Assembly: GCA_032716605.1 (NCBI GenBank)
Contig: CM064560.1
Span: forward strand, 18,645,441 to 18,709,440
From: Paralithodes platypus
Lineage: Eukaryota; Arthropoda; Malacostraca; Decapoda; Lithodidae
Reading direction: 5' to 3'
DNA: 64,000 nucleotides
Made by a program: the position numbers and the translations under genes
Shown here: positions 56,301-64,000 of the stretch, piece by piece
How the letters are laid out: each line of letters starts with the position of its first letter
Position numbering within the stretch: the stretch's first letter is position 1
The notes under the pieces: model-generated
What the model was told of the DNA's origin: nothing
What the model saw: the letters and a program-made list of their open reading frames with translations, nothing else
Database searches by the model: none

Positions 56301-56450
56301 GATAATATTCAGATCTGACTAGAACAACCAGGTCTCAGTGAGACATAATACATCAAGGTTACGTTCATCCAAGATCTCGCAAATATGATCCATTTTGTTA
56401 CGCAAGGAACGAACATTCAACAGACCCAGTTTCAACCGGCTCCCGTGTGC
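53356..56450 (-). pseudogene. LINE-Z ORF2: endonuclease and reverse transcriptase (broken)
   Basis: Endonuclease: LLNVRSLRNKMD (near 56,410), CLTETWLF (near 56,330), ICGDFNYW (present twice because of a duplication) and TSDHALITFSF (near 55,600). RT: AAFDTVDHKLLL, YGVPQGSVLGPILF and YADDTQIYV, then the C-terminal ARLIFGVPPRT and LHWLPVRARI blocks. Lesions: TAG after CLTETWLF near 56,318, a frameshift at the duplication junction near 56,055, TGA at 55,490, and a frameshift near 54,510 just before FDTVDH. All catalytic boxes otherwise remain. Confidence 0.85.
55701..56054 (-). repeat. 180 bp-period tandem duplication in LINE-Z endonuclease
   Basis: The 174 bp stretch 55,701-55,874 is repeated at 55,881-56,054 with no difference that I can see. 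It encodes FLEEFSAKTGRLLICGDFNY and the following 40 residues twice in frame, so the Asp/Asn catalytic block of the endonuclease is doubled. Confidence 0.95.
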
Positions 56451-56455
56451 ATTTT

Positions 56456-57700
56456 TCAGTTTTTTGAACCAACAAAATTGGTGTTTTCAATAACTTTATT
56501 TCTCTGAGCTGTCATTAGAGGACAATTTCTACTTGAGGCGAAATTATTTGGCGGCTCCGTAACTGATGTGGAGCTCATACAATTTATACATTTGGGGGAA
56601 GTTTTGTTGGTGCAGTCTTTTGAGTTATGAGTACCGGCACAGAAGTTGCATTTTGGATCCTCATTTTTCCGATAACACCTGTCACTGGTATGGCCAAAGC
56701 CCTGGCAATGGTAACATTGTGTTACCCAGAAGCGATCGTATGCACGACATCTCACAAGTCCAACATACACAGAATTGCCATCATCCACAATGGAAGAGCG
56801 TATTTCAGGTGACATTTTTACTACCGCAGTCTTTGTGTGTGCATCACTCTTTTGCTTGGTGAATAGCAAATTCATAGCTAAGCCATCGTCGACCAGGGAC
56901 ATTATTCTTGGGTTCTTGTTGAGGATGCTGGGAATTATCTCATTATCCTCAGCATCATTAGCAATGCCTACCAGAGTCATTTTTGGCATTATCTTCTTTG
57001 GTTCGGAGACACTGAAGGCACTGTCCACCCCCAAACACTGATTGATGGCCCTTCCTGCGTCTTCTTTGGCTTTCTTGGATGGAAGTCGTACCACCAGTAC
57101 ACCTGAATCAGTTCTAGTTAACTTGTTAACCGGAACTGAAGCCAAAGCAGTCTCGATTGCCTTTGTATCTGGTGGGCTTACTGGCTCGGAGGATCGGTCT
57201 TTTGGCTTCACTACCAGGACCTGATGGTCCCAGACAGTTTTTTTCTTTCCACCATCTACCACCTCAGTGGTGCGTTTGGTCGGCTCCTTTTTGGTCTCTT
57301 CAAATGTTTGCTGAACTATCTTGGCAAACAAGGGAATGTCGGGGGCAGCAACTTTAGTCTCAAGGATATCCATTCTGTTACCAATACTCTCTATCTCCAT
57401 GGCCACCGCAGCAAGGGCACCCTTCACTTCGTTTACAATGGCAGCCGTCAGGTCATCCAAGGTCTGCTGACTAATTGCTGCGTCCCCTGCAGCCAGGGGG
57501 GTGGTATCGCAAACAGTGCAATGCCATTTAAATCCAGGTTTCTTCTTTGCAAGTACTCTGAGGTCCTCATCATCAACATTTATACAGTTAACGTGAAAAT
57601 AGGTACCACACAAGTAGCAGCCCAGCGATTTGGCCTTGCCCACAACCTTCCTGCAACTGCAACTCTGCTTGCTTGCTGCTATTTCAGTGGAAGTAACCAA
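56456..57700 (-). CDS. LINE-Z ORF1: PHD finger and zinc knuckles (414 aa)
   Basis: Nucleic-acid-binding gag-like protein of a CR1/L2-type LINE. Residues about 14-66 form a PHD-like finger (CSC, CYLC, HVNC, WHCTVC). Residues about 80-120 look helical/coiled. The C-terminal part has CCHC zinc knuckles CYHCQGFGHTSDRC (about 343-356) and CNFCAGTHNSKDC, and a CINC...C pair. PHD fingers are known in ORF1 of CR1-like elements. The frame is intact and begins at a good ATG after the 5' UTR; the stop lies just before the ORF2 endonuclease. Confidence 0.85.
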   Translation of the reverse strand: MVTSTEIAASKQSCSCRKVVGKAKSLGCYLCGTYFHVNCINVDDEDLRVLAKKKPGFKWHCTVCDTTPLAAGDAAISQQTLDDLTAAIVNEVKGALAAVAMEIESIGNRMDILETKVAAPDIPLFAKIVQQTFEETKKEPTKRTTEVVDGGKKKTVWDHQVLVVKPKDRSSEPVSPPDTKAIETALASVPVNKLTRTDSGVLVVRLPSKKAKEDAGRAINQCLGVDSAFSVSEPKKIMPKMTLVGIANDAEDNEIIPSILNKNPRIMSLVDDGLAMNLLFTKQKSDAHTKTAVVKMSPEIRSSIVDDGNSVYVGLVRCRAYDRFWVTQCYHCQGFGHTSDRCYRKNEDPKCNFCAGTHNSKDCTNKTSPKCINCMSSTSVTEPPNNFASSRNCPLMTAQRNKVIENTNFVGSKN

Positions 57701-57994
57701 TAATTAAAAACAAAAACACATGTATTTCGTATCTGATTAAAAATAAGAGAAAACCCTAGTTTTAAAAAAACGTGAAAATAACTACCTGGGACAGACCCCA
57801 GGTAGCGCCGTCCCGGTCAGTGCCACCACAATGGAAAACAATTAAAATGGAAAAGAAAAAAAGGGAAAGTGGTGTCTGCAAGGTCACCGCGGGCAGGTGG
57901 GGATCGACTTGGCTACCCTTTGGGGGTAGCCCAACCGAGATGCGTGGAGAGACCGCGCACAGGATGGCAGATGTGTGTGGTGCAAAAACTTTAA

Positions 57995-58430
57995 CCAATT
58001 TTGCACACTGTTTTGAGCTTATAGCAGTGACAATACAATTTCCACGGTACTCAGCAAGGCCCTATTGGTTACGATACCGCCACTGCGCAAATTTAATTCC
58101 ATACCTGCGTCCCTGCTTATCATTCTTCCTAGATATACAGTATATTTAAAACACTCCACTGGTTCCAGTATTTCCCCATCCAGCCGCACATCTAGATTCA
58201 CCCTACGAGCACCTCAATTACACACAATCATTTACTTTTATTTACTCATCCTCAGCTTCCACCTCCCACATACCATATCAACTCTTTGACTATTCACTAC
58301 AGTTTCTTCTCAGAGGCTCAGAATCCACCACCAGCACTGTGACTGTCATCAGCAAACAGCAACTGATTCAACTCCCAATCTTCACCATGTAAAATAAGTC
58401 TGTCAAAATTGAGTTTATACTATAGGCTAA
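57995..58430 (-). pseudogene. LINE-B upstream part, right of LINE-Z
   Basis: Minus strand encodes VRLDGEILEPVECFKY and LGRMISRDAGMELNLR, then a further LSTVEIVLSLL piece; the order is what should precede the LINE-B part at 52.2-53.19 kb. Upstream pieces near 58,330-58,380 suggest the region after the RT active site. The 5' end is truncated near 58,430. Confidence 0.65.
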
Positions 58431-58468
58431 TGGAGGTACCTCAATAAATATCACTCATTAACCCTTAA

Positions 58469-58906
58469 CCCGTCCAGCCCCAGCGACGCGTCTGACGCGT
58501 CGGCGATGTATGTAACGCACAGCCCCAGAGACGCGCCTGACGCGTCACCCTAATTGCGCCGACCGTAACCTCAGGTGTAGCCACTCAAGAGGGCTCAGAT
58601 TTGTATGGGAACTGTATACGTATCCCACGCAACCGTGCCGATGGTTGAAAACTCTCAAAGTCCACGTGCGTGCGCGCGAGCGCACAATAACCTGGTTTTT
58701 TGGGATAATTGCCTTCAATTTTTTACTCTTGTAAAATCCGTTTTCGGGGGCTCTGTAGGACCATTTTTTAAGCTTTTTGAGCGGTTTTTCGTGGTTTTTC
58801 CTTCATTCCTAACCCATTCGCTATTGTTTCTGGAATAAAACCATTTTTTGAAAACCGGCCGGGTTCTGGTGCGCAAACATTACAAAACTAGCCGGGGCTC
58901 CACGGG
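58469..58906. mobile_element. TTAA MITE family D, 438 bp, nested
   Basis: TTAA at 58,465-58,468 and 58,907-58,910. Ends CCCGTCCAGCCCCAGCGACG and, on the minus strand of the right end, CCCGTGGAGCCCCGGCTAG. The left side has two GACGCG[TC][CG]TGACGCGTC units (58,484-58,545). It inserted 3 bp inside the end of the outer MITE. Confidence 0.85.
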
Positions 58907-58968
58907 TTAAAGTGCAGCGCTCGACTTAAGTCGTGCACCAATTTGCAGCAAGTTAAGAGCATTATTAA

Positions 58969-59352
58969 CCCTTTACTAGCGGCGCCAACATAAGTCGAGT
59001 TAAAGAAACTGGCAAAAAACGGGTGAAAAATGGGTGAAAATGGGTGGAACAGTAATGAACCATACGTCCGACATCTGTGGCCTCCCGGCCCACACTAACT
59101 CCAGTTCCCCCACCGCACGGGAGGATGACAGTGTGACCAATAGTTCGCTAAAAGTGAAAATCCGCTAAACTTCCATCTTTGAGGTAACACTGTCAGGGCT
59201 CCACGAGTGCTACGTAGCTGTATGTGGTGTCATTGTGTAGTGATTTCCGCCTAGTTTTCGGCACAATAGTTCCTTTCATGCTGATGGTTGATATAGCAGT
59301 CAGAATGGCCTGAAAAGGCCCAAAACGGCCACAGACCCCCGCTAGACAAGGG
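58969..59352. mobile_element. TTAA MITE, diverged family C, 384 bp, nested
   Basis: TTAA at 58,965-58,968 and 59,353-59,356. Ends CCCTTTACTAGCGGCGCC and, on the minus strand, CCCTTGTCTAGCGGGGGTC. The interior resembles the outer copy in parts (CACGAGTGCTACGTAGCTG, CTGATGG...GATATAGC). The intact copy reads ATTATTAAGGCTTTTA across the site. Confidence 0.8.
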
Positions 59353-59727
59353 TTAAGGCTTTTAAAGGGTTAAAATCGAGTGCAAATGGCCGGGAGCGCA
59401 GCGGGCCAGACAGCCGACTCCCAGGGCTTACCGCCGCCCATTAACTCATGTTCCCTGTGTTCTCAAGAGGCCGGCAGTGTAGCCAGTAGTGAGCATAGCT
59501 GGGAAAAATATGCCGAAATACGCTAAACTCCCATGTTACTGGTATCACTGTATGAGAACCACGAGTGCTATAGATGTAGCTCGTTCTGGTCTCATTTTGA
59601 AGCTTTTAGCGCCTAGTTTTTTGCTAAATAATATTTTTTTCATGCAGATACCGGTACTTGATTGATCATTGAGGAGGGCCTGAATATGCCCAAAATAGCC
59701 AAAAACACCCCACTAGACAAGGGTTAA

Positions 59728-60690
59728 CCTAACCTAGGGGCAGGGTGTCAAACGAAAGCCGAATTGTTTCTTTTTAGTCTTTAGTATTGTCTATGCAGAG
59801 ATAAAACTGTGGTTTATGGTTCAAATTATGTCTTTGGAAGTAATAAAATGGCCAAAACAATGCTATTTTATATTAATTTTCTTGTATTCCTTCTCATATT
59901 CATTCAAGTCTTCAAACAAAATTGCTCCGGTTTGACACCCTGCCTAAGGGCTGCCACCCCCCCCCCAAAAAAAAAGATGGTAATATTTTGAGCGTCTAAT
60001 TTACTTCCCCTCTTGGCTGTTGAATAAAAAGGTATAGCCTAGGCCTAATCCTGTGTAGCGGAATGCCCTGTATATAGACCTATATCTCAATAATTTGGTA
60101 ATGTTTAAATGTTACAATATATTTTTACATTTTACAATCATAAATAGTCCACTAATATACTGTACTAGGTTAGGTTAGGTTAGGTTAAAGATATTCTTCA
60201 ATGTTTCTTAGTAAATAGGCATCTGAAAAAAAGTTCTCCCCGCTACACAGGATATTACCAATAAACATTTTAGTCCATGGGATACATTGATACAATGTGT
60301 TGAGGGGACTTTGCCCCCTACCAAACTTATTAATTAGTATAGGCTAATCATCATAGCCTATATGTTTCCAGCAGGGGCCAAATAGCAACAGCAAACGTTC
60401 TAAAAACGAGCATTAGGCTATCATGAAAACAAACTGACTATAGGAAGAGGCTGTGAAATCCCAATTTTTTGCCCGATCGTGCCATTTTATTCTTGTCTAC
60501 TGTATATGACTAAAACCACACAAAAAACTTTATTTGGTAAATTAGATTGTTTCCAACGCTAGGTTAGTAGCCTACCAGACCAAAGCAGGGTGTAGCTTGG
60601 TGTTGGATGTGCAGAAACCAAAAATACCTCGGGATGGGATGGATGTAGATTCCGGGCGTACGGTAGTCATGTTTACAAAGGGCGATCGCC
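59728..60690. other. No gene; short TTAGG run
   Basis: AT-rich sequence with no recognised gene. GGTTAGGTTAGGTTAGGTTA at about 60,173-60,192 is a short run of the arthropod telomere-type repeat TTAGG, too short to mark a telomere. Confidence 0.5.
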
Positions 60691-60701
60691 GCGGCTAACT
60701 T

Positions 60702-60820
60702 CGCGTCTATTATGACAGCGATTTTTTTCGGTTATTTGCCCCCTGCTGGCAATATACTGTATAATTATATATTGCCAGCAGGGGGCAAATAACCAAAAAA
60801 TCGCTATCAAAATAGACGCG
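60702..60820. repeat. Long hairpin with about 53 bp arms
   Basis: The left arm 60,702-60,755 and right arm 60,768-60,820 are nearly perfect inverted copies (GGTTATTTGCCCCCTGCTGG and complement) around a loop of about 12 bases (CTGTATAAT centre). Three or four mismatches are visible at the outer side. It may be a tiny foldback element or a hairpin RNA source. Confidence 0.85.
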
Positions 60821-61122
60821 AACTTGTCCATGTTCCCCCCCTCACCCCCCCATGACATATTGTCATCATCATAATTAATTTTCACCTAGGCCTATAAACT
60901 ATACATGTAATTTAATCTTTATATTATACCGGTACAATAATATAGACTAAAAATAATGGACTCGACTCTCGTTTGACATCCTGTGTAAAGTGTGCGCTAG
61001 CCTACTAGCCTAAAGTAAAATCGCACCAAAAGACATTTGTTGGGCGAGCCTATATTTAGGCCTAACCAAGAATACAAAATATAGGCCTAGGCAAATATAT
61101 ATACCTGTAATTATATATACTG

Positions 61123-61127
<5 letters not shown>

Positions 61128-61167
<40 letters not shown>

Positions 61168-61173
61168 TATACC

Positions 61174-61224
<51 letters not shown>
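61128..61224. repeat. (TA)n microsatellite
   Basis: Two TA runs separated by a short interruption containing ATACCGTATA. Flanks from 60,900 to 61,830 are AT-rich without a recognised gene. Confidence 0.95.
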
Positions 61225-61226
<2 letters not shown>

Positions 61227-61832
61227 CAGGCTAAAATTCTAGTTTTGGTTTCACAGCGAATTTAGCGTTGTTTTTTTTGTTTTTCTCAGTTTTCTTTAAT
61301 ATACAGTGTTGTTTTATACTAAGGACTGGTGGAAATTAGTTTTTACCTCTATTATCCAACAATCTAAAAACACGGACTAGGAGGCCTATAATGATCAGGG
61401 AAATTGTTGGGTAAAAGACGAAAATAAGTGGTAATATTAGCCTAGCCTAACCTATCCTAGTATTAGGCCTATGGGTGGGGGCTGCCGCCCTGACACCCCC
61501 GCTGGTTTGGTATTAAAATTAGAAAAGATTGACGGTCGCCGAAAAAAAGTCGATGAAGTCTACGGTATTTAGCCTACTCAGCAATCTTCAGCTTTGGCTG
61601 TGGATAACAGGAGGTAAATATTAACTTTTTCACAGTACTGTAATTATAATTCCATTTGCGCCACTACTGACAGATAATATAGCCTAGGAATGAAGTATGG
61701 TATAGCCTATGCCAAATTTTAAAAAGCCATAGAAATTGATGAGTGTGCTGTGAAACCGAAACTAGAATTAAACCTATATAGGCCAATAAAGCCTAGCCTA
61801 TACTGTATATATGTATATAATATATATATATA

Positions 61833-62235
61833 CAGTAGGGTCCCCATCTGTGTATGTTCGATTTGTGCGTTTCGCGATCTGTACGAGCTACCAAAAGTGT
61901 GCTAGCGCCGAAATAAAGGTAATAAAGGTTCATCCGCTATAGATAAAAGACGGGGCTGGGGCCGGGGTAGCATAGCTGCACTCGCCCTGCCGTGGGTTTT
62001 TATCTCGGAGCCCCCTAACTTAATGTGAGTAAACAATTACTTATTATTGTTTACTTCTTGATTACTTTTATTTATTCATTAGGCTAAGTATTGTTATGAA
62101 TATGTGTCAGTTAGTGTTGTTTTTGGTAATATGAGAAGTTGAACCCCTAAACTCGGGACCGCCCATCCACCAAATTAATTATTTCCCATAAGATATATGT
62201 TTCGATTTGTACGATTTCGATCTGTGCAGCCTCGT
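61833..62235. mobile_element. pogo-type MITE, right end not found
   Basis: Left terminus CAGTAGGGTCCCCATCTGTG with TA before it, like the MITE at 49,954. Near the right side GATTTGTACGATTTCGATCTG is an inverted version of CGATTTGTGCGTTTCGCGATCTG near the left. The terminal CAGTAGGG is missing, perhaps lost when LINE-W inserted or by deletion. Confidence 0.6.
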
Positions 62236-62258
62236 TCATCCACCAAATTCTAGCACAG

Positions 62259-63755
62259 TTGGGGGGAACTTGGGAAGGATGTAGTTACCGGGTGTACCAC
62301 TACCGACATACATTAGATAAAGGACAGGTTCCTGTTGAATGGAAAAGAGCTAATATCATTCCGATATACAAGAATGGAAACCCTGAGGACCCTCTAAATT
62401 ACTGTATAGACCAGTTTCACTTACTAGTATTGTATGCAAGATTTGTGAAAAGCTAATTAGGAAGAGATGGATGAAAATGTTGGAGAGAAAGAAGATAATA
62501 ACCCCAAAGCAATTTGGATTCAGAGCAGGGACATCTTGTGTTACCAGTTTGCTATGTTATTACAGTAGGGTGATAGATGTACTCCAAGAAAGAGGCGGAT
62601 GGGTGGACTGCGTCTACTTAGACCTTTCCAAAGCATTCGATAAGGTACCACATAAGAGATTGTTATCTAAGCTTGAGACGCTAGGATGTGTCAGGGGGAG
62701 TTTGCTGAAATGGATGGAGCGCTATTTAACAGATAGGGAAATGAGGACCAACATTAGAGTAACTTACTCATCGTGGCGGAAAGTTGAGAGTGGTGTGCCG
62801 CAGGGATCTGTGTTGGCACCTCTCATGTTCCTTATGTACGTGAATGACCTGCCGATAGGCATAAATTCCTACATGTCAATGTTTGCAGACGACGTAAAAA
62901 TTATGAGACAAATAACAAATAAAAGTAGTTGTGAGGAGCTGCAAGGGGATTTAGATAAAATATACCAATGGAGCACCAAGTGGAAAATGAAATTTAATAT
63001 AAGTAAATGCCATGTGTTAAATATGGGAAGAAGTGTGAATAGACCAAATTGGGAGTACAGGATGGGAGATAATATAATTAGCAAGGCCGAAAAAGAAAAG
63101 GATTTAGGGTTGATTATACAAGATAATTTGTCGCCAGAGAAACATATTAACAAGCTCTTTAGCGGAATGTATGCAATGGCCGGGAATATGAAAGTTGCTC
63201 TGAACTACTTGGATGAGACCATGGTAGCGAAAATTATGAAGAGTATGATTAGACCAAGATTGGAGTATGCAGCAGTGGTGTGGTCCCCGCATCTAAAGAA
63301 GCATATTCACAAGTTAGAAAGAATCCAGAGAGCAGTTACTAGATTGGTTCCAAGTCTCAGAGAACTGCCATATGAAGGGAGGCTAGACAAATTAAATCTA
63401 CCGAGTTTAAAAGAGAGGAGAGAGAGGGGAGACATGATAATGATGTACAAATGCACCCGGGGGCTGGAGAGGCTGGATAGGGAGGATATATTAATTATGG
63501 ATACAGGAAAAACTAGAGGCCACAGCTACAAAGTAAAAAGACCTACCTGCAAGAACGATATCAGGAAGTTTAGCTTCCCCTATAGATGTATTGACAAATG
63601 GAATGGGCTGGAGGAGGAGGTGGTAGGGGCAAGGAACATCCATATTTTCAAGAAAAAATTGGATAAAAAGTAGACTGAGAGACGGGACAACACGAGCTTA
63701 GCTCAACTCCTGTAAACTACAATTAGGTAAATACAATACAATTAGGTAAATACAA
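62259..63755 (+). mobile_element. LINE-W, 5'-truncated CR1/Jockey-like copy
   Basis: Begins within the RT N-terminal part (VPVEWKRANIIPIYKNG at about 62,331). A frameshift near 62,402 separates this from RPVSLTSIVCKICEKLIRKR and the long open frame. After the stop at 63,673 the 3' UTR GAGCTTAGCTCAACTCCTGT leads to two copies of CAATTAGGTAAATAC. The endonuclease and ORF1 are missing. Confidence 0.85.
62471..63673 (+). CDS. LINE-W reverse transcriptase (400 aa open frame)
   Basis: RT of the CR1/Jockey type. Motifs: TPKQFGFRAGTSCVTSLL (11-28), YLDLSKAFDKVPHKRL (49-64), SGVPQGSVLAPLMF (107-120), MFADD (137-141, catalytic), then KEKDLGLIIQ and YAAVVWSPHLKK, and a C-terminal KWNGLEEEVV. The ATG at 62,471 is internal to the original protein. 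The frame is intact, which suggests a fairly young insertion, but the truncation and the upstream frameshift exclude autonomous activity. Confidence 0.9.
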   Translation: MKMLERKKIITPKQFGFRAGTSCVTSLLCYYSRVIDVLQERGGWVDCVYLDLSKAFDKVPHKRLLSKLETLGCVRGSLLKWMERYLTDREMRTNIRVTYSSWRKVESGVPQGSVLAPLMFLMYVNDLPIGINSYMSMFADDVKIMRQITNKSSCEELQGDLDKIYQWSTKWKMKFNISKCHVLNMGRSVNRPNWEYRMGDNIISKAEKEKDLGLIIQDNLSPEKHINKLFSGMYAMAGNMKVALNYLDETMVAKIMKSMIRPRLEYAAVVWSPHLKKHIHKLERIQRAVTRLVPSLRELPYEGRLDKLNLPSLKERRERGDMIMMYKCTRGLERLDREDILIMDTGKTRGHSYKVKRPTCKNDIRKFSFPYRCIDKWNGLEEEVVGARNIHIFKKKLDKK

Positions 63756-64000
63756 CATAAATCATCTATAAATACTTATAATAAAATAAATACTTCTAAA
63801 TCTATAATACTAGGTTAGGTTGTTTGGTTAGGGTAATGTATTTTTGTATCCAAAGGCAGTCAAAATAGACGGGAACATGGTGAGCGTCCGTGTAGTGTAA
63901 ACAAGACGGGCGGTACACCTGGTAACTACCTTCTTGCCCAGTTGGGGACCCAGCTGTACTTATTTAGATAATATTCAAGACCTCTTTTGCAGCCCTATTA
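63756..64000. other. No recognisable feature
   Basis: AT-rich sequence; TCAAAATAGACGGGAAC near 63,859 resembles the foot of the hairpin at 60.7-60.8 kb (TCAAAATAGACGCGAAC), hinting at another fragment of that element. Confidence 0.4.

Larger units (their letters stand above)
53187..57990 (-). mobile_element. LINE-Z, near full-length CR1/L2-like element
   Basis: Minus strand: a 5' UTR from about 57,990 containing CTACCCCCAAAGGGTAGCC, ORF1 (57,700-56,456), ORF2 with AP endonuclease and RT (56,450-53,356), a short 3' UTR and a (ATT)n tail at 53,187-53,210. The layout and motifs fit CR1/L2 (including Crack/Daphne-like) elements. It is inserted in LINE-B. ORF2 has several stops and frameshifts. 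Confidence 0.85.
58462..59723. mobile_element. TTAA MITE family C, outer copy of a nest
   Basis: TTAA at 58,458-58,461 and 59,724-59,727. Inverse orientation to 51,247-51,673, with the right end CACTAGACAAGGG and the left end CCC followed, after an insertion, by AGTGCAGCGCTCGACTTAAG. Two later MITEs are inside (58,469-58,906 and 58,969-59,352). Without them it is about 430 bp, like the intact copy. Confidence 0.85.

Noticed and set aside
60173..60192. Telomere or telomere-derived junction
   Set aside because: Only about four TTAGG-type units are present; such short runs are common by chance or as interstitial repeats.

Overview
This is a eukaryotic, arthropod-like, intergenic window built almost entirely from transposable elements (TEs). 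I found no convincing host protein-coding gene and no functional tRNA or rRNA gene. The mix of TEs (RTE-, CR1/L2- and Jockey/R1-like LINEs, tRNA-headed SINEs, a DIRS-like retrotransposon, piggyBac and pogo/Tigger-like DNA elements), the short TTAGG run near 60.2 kb and the pervasive short AT-rich repeats suggest an invertebrate with a TE-rich genome, most likely a decapod crustacean. That assignment is an inference and was not checked by search.

Layout. 0-9 kb: LINE-A (RTE-like) fragments, a SINE inserted in one of them, a 1.3 kb CGGAC-rich terminal-inverted-repeat (TIR) element, pogo/Tigger-type MITEs and a TTAA-flanked MITE. 9-13 kb: a strongly decayed minus-strand element that I read as a DIRS-like retrotransposon (reverse transcriptase, RNase H, tyrosine recombinase). 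13.7-14.6 kb: a piggyBac-type MITE containing a palindromic MITE. 16.7-17.3 kb: a minisatellite. 17.5-21.6 kb: piggyBac element 1, complete from TTAA to TTAA but with a broken transposase. 22-25 kb: small repeats and LINE scraps. 25.4-30.3 kb: a multi-layer nest in which piggyBac element 2 (26.2-29.7 kb) sits in a MITE, in a second MITE, in a LINE that had also received another LINE. 31-45 kb: SINE and LINE copies with good target-site duplications (TSDs), and a 2.1 kb RTE-like LINE-Y with an open 525-codon reverse transcriptase frame. 45.8-51.1 kb: a second CGGAC element, split by a piggyBac MITE and by a full-length LINE-A that itself carries a pogo-type MITE. 51-59.7 kb: further TTAA MITEs, LINE-B, and a near-complete CR1/L2-like LINE-Z inserted in LINE-B, then a three-element TTAA nest. 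60-64 kb: a long hairpin, TA repeats, a pogo MITE and LINE-W with a 400-codon reverse transcriptase.

How the parts relate. The two piggyBac elements retain the catalytic aspartates and a cysteine-rich C-terminal domain but carry frameshifts and stops. The MITEs share their ends, subterminal repeats and an internal block that lies at a nearly constant distance (about 153 bp) from the same terminus, so they look like deletion derivatives of these two families. The LINE machineries explain the SINE insertions: one SINE family shares its 3' end with a Jockey/R1-like LINE. Open LINE frames that remain are LINE-W RT, LINE-Y RT and LINE-Z ORF1.
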